Source: DASUAS01 sp036502765 (GTDB taxonomy: Bacteria > Actinomycetota > Acidimicrobiia > IMCC26256 > DASPTH01). Taken from it: a stretch of 17,609 bases of DNA. The stretch is taken from positions 1 through 17,609 of the forward strand of contig DASXXX010000049.1 of the NCBI GenBank assembly GCA_036502765.1. The letters run 5' to 3'. The notes below the pieces were generated by a model. That model saw only the letters and a program-made list of their open reading frames with translations. It did no database searches and was not told where the DNA came from. The position numbers and the translations under genes are program-made. Within the stretch, counting starts at the first letter, position 1, and each line of letters opens with the position of its first letter. Below, piece by piece: positions 6,684-13,823 of this stretch.

Positions 6684-7621
6684 CCGAATCAGTCGTCGAT
6701 CCCGGCGTCGATCCTGGCGCCCAACCCGTCGTCGAGATCATCGGTCTGTCGAAGCACTTCGGCGCGGGCGTGCTGGCGGTCGACGACCTGACCTTCTCGG
6801 TGGAGCAAGGGCAGGTGGTCGGCCTGCTCGGCCCCAACGGCGCGGGCAAGACCACGTGCCTGCGGATGCTGCTCGGCCTGATCCATCCCTCCGCCGGCGA
6901 GACCCGCCTCTTCGGTGAGCACGTCACGCCCGGCTCCGACCAGCTGCGGCGGCTCGGCGCGCTCATCGAGTCCTCGGCGTTCGTGCCCCACCTGTCGGGC
7001 ACGCGCAACCTCCGCCTGTGGTGGGAGGCAGGTGGTGGCCGCTGGGCCGACGCCGACGTCGACACCGCGCTGGCGATCGCCGACCTCGGGAACGCGGTCG
7101 ACCGCAAGGTGAAGACCTACTCGCAGGGCATGCGCCAGCGGCTCGGCCTCGCCCGGGTGTTGCTCGGCAAGCCCGAGATCCTGGTGCTCGACGAACCGAC
7201 CAACGGCCTCGACCCCGGTGAGATGCGCGAGGTGCGTCAGCTCGTGCGCCGGGTCGCCGAGGCCGGCTCGACAGTGCTGTTCTCGAGCCACGTGCTGGCC
7301 GAGGTCGAGCAGATCTGCACCCACGCGGTCGTCATGGACAAGGGCAAGCTCGTCGCGGCTGGTTCGGTGTCCGACCTCATCGGCACCGCGGGAACCGTGT
7401 ACGTCGAGGTCGACGACAGCGAGGCGGCCCGGCGCGTGCTCGAGGGGCTGCCCTCGGTGCAGCGGGTCGACGACGAGATGCCCGGGCTCGCGGTGACGAT
7501 GGACGGCGGACGGCGTTCCGACCTGGTGGCGGCACTCGTCGCCGCCGGCATCGCGGTGGAGACCGTCACCGCTCGCCGTCGCCTGGAGGACGCGTTCCTC
7601 GGACTGGTCGAGGGCATGTGA
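6680..7621 (+). CDS. ABC transporter ATP-binding protein
   Basis: 313 residues with a full set of ATPase motifs: Walker A GPNGAGKT (51-58), Q-loop region near LGALIESSAF, signature YSQGMRQRLGLA (147-158; SQGM in place of LSGGQ, normal for ABC-2 exporters), Walker B ILVLDEP (167-173) and H-loop H204 (FSSHVLAE). After about residue 225 comes a C-terminal extension (VYVEVDDSEAARRVL to RRRLEDAFLGLVEGM), typical of CcmA/DrrA/NatA-like drug or lipid exporters. It acts on the cytoplasmic side, hydrolysing ATP to drive the permease encoded directly downstream (stop and start overlap as TGATG). ATG 6680 was chosen because conserved sequence starts shortly after it; an in-frame GTG at 6647 is possible. 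The substrate is not identifiable. Confidence 0.93.
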   Translation: MTESVVDPGVDPGAQPVVEIIGLSKHFGAGVLAVDDLTFSVEQGQVVGLLGPNGAGKTTCLRMLLGLIHPSAGETRLFGEHVTPGSDQLRRLGALIESSAFVPHLSGTRNLRLWWEAGGGRWADADVDTALAIADLGNAVDRKVKTYSQGMRQRLGLARVLLGKPEILVLDEPTNGLDPGEMREVRQLVRRVAEAGSTVLFSSHVLAEVEQICTHAVVMDKGKLVAAGSVSDLIGTAGTVYVEVDDSEAARRVLEGLPSVQRVDDEMPGLAVTMDGGRRSDLVAALVAAGIAVETVTARRRLEDAFLGLVEGM

Positions 7622-8442
7622 TGCTCACCGTCGCCGTGTTGCGCACCGAACTCGTCAAGAGCCTGCGGCGCACCCGTACCTACGTCGCCTTCGGGATCCT
7701 CGCGTTGATCCCGATCATCATGGCGGTGGCCATCAACCTCAACCCGCCCGACGCGCGCGGCGAGGGGCGCCTGCTCTATCTCGCGTCGCAGACCGGTCTG
7801 CTGCTCCCCGGTTTCGCGCTGCGTGTCACCAGCGCGTTCATGCTCGTGATCGTCGTGGCGCTGTTCGGGGGTGACGCGATCGCGGGCGAGGCGAGCTGGG
7901 GCAACCTGCGCTACCTGCTCATGCGCCCGGTGGGTCGCGGCCGTCTCGTGTTCTCGAAGTTCGTCGTCGCCGTCTTCTGCGCGTGGGTCGCGGTGCTCAT
8001 CGTGGTCATCACCGCGCTCGTCGTCGGTTCGATCGTCTTCGGCACCGCGGCCATCGGACCGCCGTTGAGCCTCCTCACCGGCGGGCAGTCGAACGGCGAC
8101 ATCCTCTACCACCTGCTCGTGTCGACCGTCTACGTCTCCTGGAGTCTCACCGGCGTCGTCGCGTTCTCGTTCATGGTGTCGTGCATGACCGATGCGCCGT
8201 TCGGCGCGATCTTCGCCGGCGTCGGCCTCTACTTCACCTCGCTGATCCTCGACGCGATCTCGTCGCTCGGGAACATCCGCTACGTGCTCCCCACGCACTA
8301 CTTCGACCGCTGGGTCGATCTCCTGACGCGCGGAGAGTGGAGCGCCGACATGTGGCGCGGGGTGCTGTTGCAGCTCGCGTACGTCCTGTTGTTCTTCCTC
8401 GTCGGACTCTGGTGGTTCCGCCGGAAGGACATCAAGAGTTGA
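7621..8442 (+). CDS. ABC-2 type transporter permease
   Basis: 273 residues with about six hydrophobic helices: near residues 20-40 (ILALIPIIMAVAI), 65-85 (VTSAFMLVIVVALFG), 110-145 (FVVAVFCAWVAVLIVVITAL), about 165-190, about 195-215 (AIFAGVGLYFTSLILDAI), and near the C-terminus (LAYVLLFFLVGLWWF). The cytoplasmic segment after helix 2, GEASWGNLRYLLMRPVGRG, is the typical coupling region of ABC2_membrane_2 permeases. The ATG at 7621 overlaps the ATPase TGA by one base and has AGGG 6 nt upstream; GTG 7618 is a minor alternative. It forms the membrane channel of the exporter. Its own stop overlaps the TTG start of the next gene. Confidence 0.9.
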   Translation: MLTVAVLRTELVKSLRRTRTYVAFGILALIPIIMAVAINLNPPDARGEGRLLYLASQTGLLLPGFALRVTSAFMLVIVVALFGGDAIAGEASWGNLRYLLMRPVGRGRLVFSKFVVAVFCAWVAVLIVVITALVVGSIVFGTAAIGPPLSLLTGGQSNGDILYHLLVSTVYVSWSLTGVVAFSFMVSCMTDAPFGAIFAGVGLYFTSLILDAISSLGNIRYVLPTHYFDRWVDLLTRGEWSADMWRGVLLQLAYVLLFFLVGLWWFRRKDIKS

Positions 8443-9083
8443 CCGACTGGACGACGGTGGCCGAGCTCGGAACGGCGGGCGGCACCCTCGTCCTCGCGGT
8501 CGCGACCTTCGGCGCGACCCGGTCGGCCAACCGCGCCGCCCGCACCGCGGAGCGCGCGTTCGAGGCCCGACTGCGTCCGGTCCTCGTGCAGTCGCGCCGC
8601 GAGGATCCGGTCGAGAAGATCATGTGGGGCGATCGTCACTGGTCCCGCGTCCCCGGTGGTCAGGCGTGGGTCGAGGCGGGCGACGACGCGATCTACCTGG
8701 CGATGTCGGTGCGCAACGTGGGCGCGGGGATGGCGGTCCTCCACGGCTGGCACGCCGACGCCGAGCTGCACATCGGCGTCGACGATCACGCGCCCCTCGA
8801 CGCGTTCCGTCCGCAGTCCCGTGACCTCTACGTCCCACCGAACGACAGCAGCTTCTGGCAGGGGGCCTTCCGCGAGAACGATCCCGACGAACGGGCCGTG
8901 TTCGGCGACCTGATCACCCGCAGTGAACCGTTCACCGTCGAGGTGTTGTACGGCGACCTCGAGGGCGGACAGCGCACGATCTCACGGTTCTCCGTCGTCC
9001 ACTTCGGCGACGACGACGATCCGAGCAGCTGGATCGTGAGCGTCATCCGCCACTGGAACCTCGACCACGTCGACCCGCGCTGA
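8439..9083 (+). CDS. Membrane-anchored protein of unknown function in the ABC operon
   Basis: 214 residues from a TTG that overlaps the permease TGA (TTGA). AAGGA lies 9 nt upstream, supporting this rare start; GTG at 8457 is the fallback. The N-terminus has one hydrophobic helix (LGTAGGTLVLAVATFGA, about residues 10-27), then an Ala/Arg-rich amphipathic stretch (SANRAARTAERAFEARLRPV), then a mostly beta-rich domain (AIYLAMSVRNVGAGMAVLHG, PFTVEVLYGDLEGGQRTISR) with no catalytic motif I recognise. Similar proteins with this N-terminal helix plus RPVL segment occur widely in actinobacteria without known function. Translational coupling suggests it may assist or regulate the exporter, but this is context only. 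Confidence 0.75.
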   Translation: MTDWTTVAELGTAGGTLVLAVATFGATRSANRAARTAERAFEARLRPVLVQSRREDPVEKIMWGDRHWSRVPGGQAWVEAGDDAIYLAMSVRNVGAGMAVLHGWHADAELHIGVDDHAPLDAFRPQSRDLYVPPNDSSFWQGAFRENDPDERAVFGDLITRSEPFTVEVLYGDLEGGQRTISRFSVVHFGDDDDPSSWIVSVIRHWNLDHVDPR

Positions 9084-9109
9084 CGCCGCGGGGGAGCGCG
9101 CGTCAGCGC
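9077..9109. terminator. Bidirectional hairpin containing both stop codons of a convergent gene pair
   Basis: A perfect 10-bp inverted repeat, GCGCTGACGC (9077-9086) and GCGTCAGCGC (9100-9109), with a 13-nt loop. The left arm contains the plus-strand TGA (9081-9083) and the right arm the minus-strand TGA (9105-9103). It can form the same GC-rich hairpin in both transcripts; there is no T-tract. Confidence 0.6.
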
Positions 9110-9549
9110 ACCGCGCGCGGGCGGAACAGGGGGAGCGCCACCCCTTCTCCGTCGAGGGTGGCACCGGCGGGATCGAAGTGCACCTCGACGGGGAGTCCGA
9201 CGACGAGGTCGTCGCGCTCCACGTCGGTGACCCGGGTGAGGATCCGCACGACGCCCGTCGTGCCGTCCAGCTCGACGACCGACACGTTGTACACACCGAG
9301 GTGCGCGAGCCCGGGGACGACCGGGCGATCGGTCCACGTGTAGGTGAAGACGGTGCCCCGGCCGTCGTGTGGTGCCCACGTCCAGTCGAGGGAGTTGCAG
9401 ACGTAACACACCTCGGTCGGCGGATGACGATGGGTGCCGCACGCGCTGCACACCTGCACGACGAGCTCGCCGCGTCCGGCAGCCAGCCAGTAGCCCCCGG
9501 TGGTGGGGTCAGGGGCGGGCCCGGGGAGACCGGGCATCTGGTCGCTCAT
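9103..9549 (-). CDS. DUF35 zinc-ribbon/OB-fold protein, thiolase partner
   Basis: 148 residues. A rubredoxin-like zinc ribbon lies at C34, C37, C48, C51 (CSACGTHRHPPTEVCYVC), followed by an OB-fold with GRGTVFTYTWTDRPVVPG and LGVYNVSVVELDG. This is the standard DUF35 arrangement. Such proteins bind thiolase-fold partners; in actinobacterial sterol breakdown a DUF35 domain is needed by the Ltp2-type aldolase. Here the ATG overlaps the stop of the thiolase-like gene by 4 nt (ATGA), so the two were very likely made together as a complex. If the thiolase is really frameshifted, this subunit has lost its local partner. The specific pathway cannot be read from the sequence. Confidence 0.9.
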   Translation of the reverse strand: MSDQMPGLPGPAPDPTTGGYWLAAGRGELVVQVCSACGTHRHPPTEVCYVCNSLDWTWAPHDGRGTVFTYTWTDRPVVPGLAHLGVYNVSVVELDGTTGVVRILTRVTDVERDDLVVGLPVEVHFDPAGATLDGEGVALPLFRPRAVR

Positions 9550-10738
9550 CGTGCTCCCGTCAGGATCATGCCGCTGGTCGGCGCGGGCCCGGCGCCCCCG
9601 ACGACGAGCACGTTGGTCGCGCCCTCGATCTGGTTGATCGCGGTGCCGCGGATCTGTCGCACCGCCTCGTTCACGTGGGTCATGCCGTGCGTGTACGCCT
9701 CCGCCAGATTGCCGCCGTGCGTGTTCACGGGCAGCGGGCCGTCGAGCCCGAGGTTGCCGGCCGCCGCGTACGGACCGCCCTCGCCCTTCGCGCAGAACCC
9801 GAAGTCCTCGAGCGCCATCAGCACCATTCCCGTGAAGTGGTCGTAGACCATCGCCGCATCCATGTCGGAGATCGACATCCCGGAGAGGCGGTACAGCTCG
9901 TCGGCGACCACGCGGTGGCCGCTCGACGCGAAGTCGACGTCGGGTTGGTTGTAGAAGCTCATCAACGCGTTGCCGAACCGGAACGGCGCGCCCGCCGACG
10001 CGGCGGCGATGTACGCGGGTACGTGCTGCAGGTCCCGCGCCCGTTCCGCGGACGCGATCACGACCGCGCACCCGTAGTCGGACTCCATGCAGAAGTCGAA
10101 GAGGCGCAGCGGATCGGCGATCATCGCGCTCGCCTGATGGTCGTCGACCGTGATCGGCTCGCGGAAGCGCGCGTTCGGATTCGTGGTTGCCATGTCACGC
10201 GCGTTGATCGCGACGTGCGCCATCTGCTCGCTCGTCGTGCCGACAGGTGCATGTGACGCCGCACTGCGAGGGCGAACATCTGGCCCGGTGACTGCAGCCC
10301 GTAGGGCACCGAGAACGCGAACGGTCCGCCCACTGCCGGGATGCCCTGGCCGATCTGGCCGAACGCCTGGCCGTAGCGCTTGTTCGCCTCCATGGTGGCG
10401 ACCTTGTGCACCACCACGAAGTCGGCCTGGTCGGTGGCGACGGCCATCGCCGCGTTCTGGAACGCGCCGCACATCGACGCGCCGCCCCCACCCCACGTCT
10501 GCGACGCGTACCGGAGCCGTTCGGCGCCGAAGGCGGCCATGAGCTCGGCCGGTTCCACCGAGCTGTAGTACGACGAGTAGCCGTCGACGTCCTTCGGTCG
10601 GATGCCGGCGTCGTCGCACGCGGCGGTGATGGCCTCGATCGCGAGGCGCACCAGCCCTTGTTCGGCGAACTCGCCGCGCCGACCGAACGGCACCGCGCCG
10701 ATGCCGACGATCGCGGCTTGGTTCTTCACGTCCAGCAA
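9546..10738 (-). pseudogene. Lipid-transfer-protein/thiolase-family gene with a single-base frameshift
   Basis: Two frames together encode a thiolase-fold protein of the SCP2/Ltp type. The first part runs from TTG 10738 (AAIVGIGAVPFGRRG through SPGQMFALAVRRHMHL). The second resumes with GTTSEQMAHVAINARDMA and runs through PLPVNTHGGNLAEAYTHGM and NVLVVGGAGPAPTSGM to TGA at 9546. Inserting one base between 10242 and 10243 (a T on the plus strand) restores the expected HMHLYGTTSEQ junction and gives exactly 398 codons including stop, a normal length for the family. The TTG has GGAG 6 nt upstream. Intact relatives act with DUF35 proteins in thiolysis or retro-aldol cleavage of acyl-CoA side chains. 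Without correction the first frame continues as nonsense to 10121. The cause may be a real mutation or a sequencing error; the site is not a homopolymer. Confidence 0.85.
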
Positions 10739-10801
10739 CGAGCACTCCCTGGGCTTGGTGGATTCGGTCGTCTCACGCGTTGAGCGCAGCCCGCGCCCGG
10801 A

Positions 10802-11206
10802 TCACGACGGTGTCGTGTCCTTCCGGTCGCGCCAGGTGCTCGGCAGTTGGAAGTAGCACTTCCCACGGGCGACCATGACTTCGTCGGTGTCGTAGACGTG
10901 GACGTCGACGATCGCGGTCGCCTTGCCGACGCGCACGACGTCGCCGCGTGCTGTGTAGACGCGACCGAGGGGCATGCCGTGCAGGTAGTCGACCTGCAGG
11001 CTCACAGTCGGCGCGCCGGTGCCGATCACCGACAGCAGGGCCATGCCCGCGACGTCGTCGACGAGCAGCGCGGTGTAGCCACCATGCACGTTGCCCACCG
11101 GGTTGCCCCAGTCGTCGGGCGGGGTCCACGTGACCTCGCTGTGCCCGTCGGCCATCGTCGTGTTGCTCATGTGCCGCGGGCGGTAGGGATGGGTCGCGTC
11201 GATCAC
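10802..11206 (-). CDS. Hotdog-fold PaaI-like acyl-CoA thioesterase
   Basis: 134 residues. The conserved 4HBT/PaaI motif GNVHGGYTALLVDDVAGMAL (about residues 38-57) supplies the usual HGG turn and the acidic active-site residue in the central helix. The following strands, APTVSLQVDYLHGMPLGRVY and KATAIVDVHVYDTDEVMVAR, complete a single hotdog domain. It probably hydrolyses a CoA thioester in the cytoplasm; its place next to thiolase and DUF35 genes fits lipid or acyl-CoA metabolism. The GTG at 11206 was chosen over the ATG at 11170 because TAGGGT ends 7 nt upstream of it and conserved-looking sequence begins before the ATG. A 63-nt gap separates it from the thiolase-like gene downstream. The true substrate is unknown. 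Confidence 0.85.
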   Translation of the reverse strand: MIDATHPYRPRHMSNTTMADGHSEVTWTPPDDWGNPVGNVHGGYTALLVDDVAGMALLSVIGTGAPTVSLQVDYLHGMPLGRVYTARGDVVRVGKATAIVDVHVYDTDEVMVARGKCYFQLPSTWRDRKDTTPS

Positions 11207-11213
11207 GACGCGC

Positions 11214-11219
11214 ACCCTA
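11214..11219 (-). promoter_or_regulatory. Putative -10 element (TAGGGT) for the thioesterase, overlapping the GNAT remnant's stop
   Basis: Minus-strand TAGGGT ends 7 nt before GTG 11206 and uses the TAG stop of the GNAT remnant as its first three bases. It is identical to the box before the carbonic-anhydrase-like gene. AGGG within it could alternatively serve as a ribosome binding site with 8-nt spacing. Confidence 0.4.
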
Positions 11220-11509
11220 CCGACTGTCGCCGGCGGACCGGTTCGCCTCCCACTCCGTACGGAGCAGCGTGTAGACACGGAGCGGGACGCCGAGTGCTGC
11301 GACCAGCCGCGGGTCTCCCACGTCTCGATGCGCCGTTCCAGGAACGTTCGTGTCTCGTCGCCGTCGCGACCGCGCTGGTCGGGATACCACCACACCTCGG
11401 GCTTGGCGAAGATCGCGCAGAGGTCGTCGAGATCGTCGTCGCGCCACCGGCGCAGGACGAGACGCTCGGTCGTCACTTCGAAGGGATCGGCCAACGGATC
11501 TGCAGCCAC
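11217..11509 (-). pseudogene. GNAT acetyltransferase remnant with internal deletion
   Basis: From a GTG at 11509, 5 nt after the LigD stop, about 68 codons encode a typical GNAT_3 N-terminus (VTTERLVLRRWRDDDLDDL, then KPEVWWYPDQ and FLERRIETWETRG). The acetyl-CoA-binding core expected next is absent. In another frame the sequence resumes with LGVPLRVYTLLRTEWEANR and stops at TAG 11219-11217, which resembles the C-terminal end of the same family. The junction lies near 11295-11312. About 90 central residues are missing compared with the usual 170 or so, so the product cannot bind acetyl-CoA. Reading straight on in the first frame would run into the thioesterase gene, giving an unlikely fusion. 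Either decay in the genome or an assembly gap could explain this. Confidence 0.65.
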
Positions 11510-11513
11510 GACG

Positions 11514-12464
11514 TCAGCCCAGCTCGGGCAGGTCCTGGTCTCCCGCCAGCGAATCGGCGTACAGGTCACCCAGCTCGTCGACGCGCTCGAGCACCTCCGC
11601 GGGCGTGAACGCGAACGCGCGCGGGTCGCCACCGTCGGCGAGTTCGCCGAGCTCGTCCCACGACAGCGGCGTCGACACGCCGGGCACGTCGGTGGCGCGC
11701 AACGAGTACGCGCACACGGTGGTCTTGTGGCGGTCGTTCTGACTCCAGTCGACGAACACGCGGCCGCCACGCTGTTCCTTCGCCATGGTGACGGTGACGC
11801 GCTTGGGATCGCGCGACTCGAGCACCTTGCCCAGCGCGAGCGCGAACCCCTTCGTGGTCTCGGCATCGACCGACGGCCGGACCCCCACCGACAGGTGCAG
11901 TCCCTTGGCGCCCGAGGTCTTCGCCACCGCTCGCATCCCCAGCTGGTCGAGGAGGTCGTGCAGCTCGAGCGCGACGCGCGCGCAGTCGCCGAGATCGGTG
12001 TCGGGTCCCGGGTCGAGGTCGAACACGATCGCCGACGGCTGCCACGGATCGGCGGCGCGCGCTTGCGGCGTGTGCAGCTCGAGGGCTGCGAGGTTCGCGG
12101 TCCACACCAACGCGGGGACGCTGTCGAGCGAGCACGCCGCGATCTCGGAGTCGGCGTCGAGGGGCACGGTGTCGAGCCACTGCGGCCGGTGGCCGGGGCA
12201 GCGCTTCTCGAAGAACCGCTCACCGGCGATGCCGTCGGGCAGGCGCACCATGGTGACCGGCCGATCCTGGAGGTGGGGGAGCATGGTGGCCCCGATCCGG
12301 GCGTAGAAGTCGATCACCTGGCCTTTGGTGAAGCCGGTGGCGGGGTACAGCACCTTGTCGAGGTTGGTCAGGCGCAGGCGCCGGCCGTCCACCTCCACGT
12401 GTGTCGCCGGTTCCGCACCCGGAGATGGGCGCTTCTTGACCGGCCTGTTGGAGGGAGGGGCCAC
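11514..12464 (-). CDS. ligD: LigD polymerase domain (NHEJ primase-polymerase), stand-alone
   Basis: 316 residues covering the archaeo-eukaryotic primase-type polymerase domain of LigD. Catalytic metal-binding residues are D149 and D151 in FDLDPGPDTDL and D239 in VFVDWSQND; KTSGAKGLHLSV carries conserved residues of the nucleotide-binding region, and NLDKVLYPATGFTKGQVIDF matches the 5'-phosphate-recognition end. The domain fills gaps and adds ribonucleotides during end joining. The ligase and phosphoesterase domains present in mycobacterial LigD are absent, so the ligase must be encoded elsewhere. The GTG at 12464 has no good Shine-Dalgarno sequence but a TACCTT box 8 nt upstream. The frame extends to 13133 but that part lies opposite ku and is not coding. 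Divergent from ku by 42 nt. Confidence 0.95.
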   Translation of the reverse strand: MAPPSNRPVKKRPSPGAEPATHVEVDGRRLRLTNLDKVLYPATGFTKGQVIDFYARIGATMLPHLQDRPVTMVRLPDGIAGERFFEKRCPGHRPQWLDTVPLDADSEIAACSLDSVPALVWTANLAALELHTPQARAADPWQPSAIVFDLDPGPDTDLGDCARVALELHDLLDQLGMRAVAKTSGAKGLHLSVGVRPSVDAETTKGFALALGKVLESRDPKRVTVTMAKEQRGGRVFVDWSQNDRHKTTVCAYSLRATDVPGVSTPLSWDELGELADGGDPRAFAFTPAEVLERVDELGDLYADSLAGDQDLPELG

Positions 12465-12472
12465 GACCTGCG

Positions 12473-12478
12473 AAGGTA
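12473..12478 (-). promoter_or_regulatory. Putative -10 element (TACCTT) for leaderless ligD mRNA
   Basis: Minus-strand TACCTT ends 8 nt before the GTG at 12464. It lies in the 42-nt gap shared with ku, so ku promoter elements must overlap it or the ligD coding start. No -35 motif or SOS-like box was recognised. Confidence 0.4.
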
Positions 12479-12506
12479 GTGGCAGCGGAAGATTGGAGAG
12501 ACCGCC

Positions 12507-13418
12507 GTGCCGCAAGCCATCTGGACGGGTTCGATCAGCTTCGGGCTCGTGACCGTGCCCGTGCGCCTCGTGTCGGCCACGAAGTCGCAAGACGTGCGCT
12601 TCAACCAACTCGAGGCCGCCACCGGATCGCGCATCCGTTACCGCCGGGTGTCGGAGCAGACCGGTGAGGAGGTGCCCAACGACCAGATCGTGAAGGGCTA
12701 CGAGCTCGAGAACGGTCATTACGTGCTGCTCGACAACGACGAGCTCGCCGCGCTCAAGCCGTCGGCCAACCGCATGATCGAGATCGAGGACTTCGTCGAC
12801 CTCTCCGAGATCGATCCCGTCTACTTCGAGCAGCCCTACTACCTCGTGCCCGACAAGGACGCGGCCAAGGCCTATCGCCTGCTGTCGCGCGTCATGGAGG
12901 ACGAGAACAAGGTCGCCGTGGGTCGGTTCGTGCTGCGGTCGAAGGAGGCGCTGGTCGCGATCCGTCCGATCGACGGCATGTTGTGCCTCGAGACGATGCG
13001 CTACGCCGACGAGGTGCTCGCGCCCGAGCGCGAGCTCGTCGACGCCCAGCCCGAGCCGAGTGAGCGTGAGTTGGACATGGCGCGCCAGCTCGTCGACACC
13101 CTCTCGGGCACGTTCGACCCCGAGAAGTACCACGACGAGTACCGCGAGGAAGTGCTCGCGTTGATCGACCGCAAGGCTGCGGGCGAGGAGATCGTGGCGC
13201 CGGCCGCCCCCGAGGAGCCGGCCAAGGTCCTCGACCTCATGGCCGCACTCGAGGCCAGCCTGGCGCGCACCGGGTCCAAGCAGGGGAGCGGTGGCGCATC
13301 CAAGCGCGCCGCGACCAAGACCGCGGCGAAGAAGGCCGCAGCCAAGAAGGCGCCCGCCAAGAAGCCGGCTGCGAAGAAGGTGACGGGCGCGGCGAAGCGC
13401 ACGCGCAAGTCGGCGTAG
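12507..13418 (+). CDS. ku: Ku DNA end-binding protein
   Basis: 303 residues. The N-terminus MPQAIWTGSISFGLVTVPVR and the core (VYFEQPYYLVPDKDAAKAYR, LAPERELVDAQPEPSERELD, FDPEKYHDEYREEV) are diagnostic of bacterial Ku. The homodimeric ring threads onto broken DNA ends and recruits LigD. Residues about 257-303 form a basic tail of repeated AAKK/APAKK units, like the DNA-binding extended tails of Ku in mycobacteria and Streptomyces. The GTG start has GGAG 8 nt upstream. It is divergent from the LigD polymerase gene, the classical NHEJ arrangement. Nothing suggests damage to the gene. In spore-forming or slow-growing bacteria this pathway repairs breaks when no second chromosome copy is available. 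Confidence 0.97.
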   Translation: MPQAIWTGSISFGLVTVPVRLVSATKSQDVRFNQLEAATGSRIRYRRVSEQTGEEVPNDQIVKGYELENGHYVLLDNDELAALKPSANRMIEIEDFVDLSEIDPVYFEQPYYLVPDKDAAKAYRLLSRVMEDENKVAVGRFVLRSKEALVAIRPIDGMLCLETMRYADEVLAPERELVDAQPEPSERELDMARQLVDTLSGTFDPEKYHDEYREEVLALIDRKAAGEEIVAPAAPEEPAKVLDLMAALEASLARTGSKQGSGGASKRAATKTAAKKAAAKKAPAKKPAAKKVTGAAKRTRKSA

Positions 13419-13439
13419 TCACGTCCCCGCGTCCGTGAC
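13418..13439 (+). terminator. Short hairpin at the ku stop codon
   Basis: GTCACG (13418-13423) pairs with CGTGAC (13434-13439) across a 10-nt loop and begins within the ku TAG. It is a weak terminator candidate of 6 bp with no T-tract. It would work in both directions if the doubtful minus-strand ORF ending at 13419 were real. Confidence 0.3.
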
Positions 13440-13513
13440 CCGCTTCCCGATCCGGTTCACCGGTGCGAACCAGATGATGGGCGCCAACGGCCTGGTGGCC
13501 GCGCTGACGCCCG

Positions 13514-13723
13514 CTACGCCGTCTGACGGACCGCTACCTGCGGGCGACGACGAGGCATCCGCCGCCGGCTGACCATCACTCCGGCGTGGTCGCTGTCGAG
13601 CCACCCGCACTCGCACAGCTCACCGTCGGCTCCGCGGAAGCTGGCGCACGCTTCGAACCGCACCGAATCGGCGCGGAACACCATGGCGTCGAGCCTGGTG
13701 GCGTCGAGCAGTCGTGGGCTCAT
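13514..13723 (-). CDS. Small Cys-containing protein of unknown function
   Basis: 69 residues (starts MSPRLLDATRLDAMVFRADS). The middle holds three cysteines, two as a Cys-Glu-Cys pair (FEACASFRGAD, ELCECGWLDSDHAG), followed by a basic tail (SRRRMPRRRPQ). The ATG has a perfect AGGAGG 8 nt upstream, the best ribosome binding site among the small ORFs here, and the minus-strand box TACAGT (13788-13783) lies about 60 nt upstream, giving a plausible promoter. The cysteines could bind a metal but are too few for a sure zinc-site call. I do not recognise the family. It is divergent from the GNAT gene and lies after ku. The lack of homology evidence keeps confidence moderate. Confidence 0.55.
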   Translation of the reverse strand: MSPRLLDATRLDAMVFRADSVRFEACASFRGADGELCECGWLDSDHAGVMVSRRRMPRRRPQVAVRQTA

Positions 13724-13823
13724 GGGAAGGTCCTCCTGGGCTTCGCCCCGGAACGAATCACACGGCTGTAACTCGCGGGGTCACTGTACATCCAGGGCAC
13801 CATCGCGCCGAGGTATGACACTG

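Noticed and set aside
7237..8298. 353-codon minus-strand frame
   Set aside because: Antisense to the ABC ATPase and permease genes; the product is His/Asp/Arg-rich without recognisable fold.
10121..10240. Continuation of the thiolase first frame as a distinct C-terminus
   Set aside because: After the frameshift the residues are Arg/Ser-rich nonsense, while the other frame carries conserved thiolase sequence.
11328..12479. 383-codon plus-strand frame
   Set aside because: Antisense to the LigD polymerase gene, which has all catalytic residues.
12507..13133. N-terminal extension of the LigD frame up to 13133
   Set aside because: It runs antisense through ku, has no LigD phosphoesterase motifs, and the conserved polymerase domain starts shortly after the GTG at 12464.
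13419..13616. Possible 65-codon minus-strand ORF ending right after the ku stop (C-terminus APIIWFAPVNRIGKRVTDAG)
   Set aside because: The end looks protein-like and abuts ku in the same way as other convergent pairs here, but the N-terminal part overlaps the better-supported small Cys protein, there is no ribosome binding site, and no family is recognised. It could be the frameshifted tail of that protein; not called.
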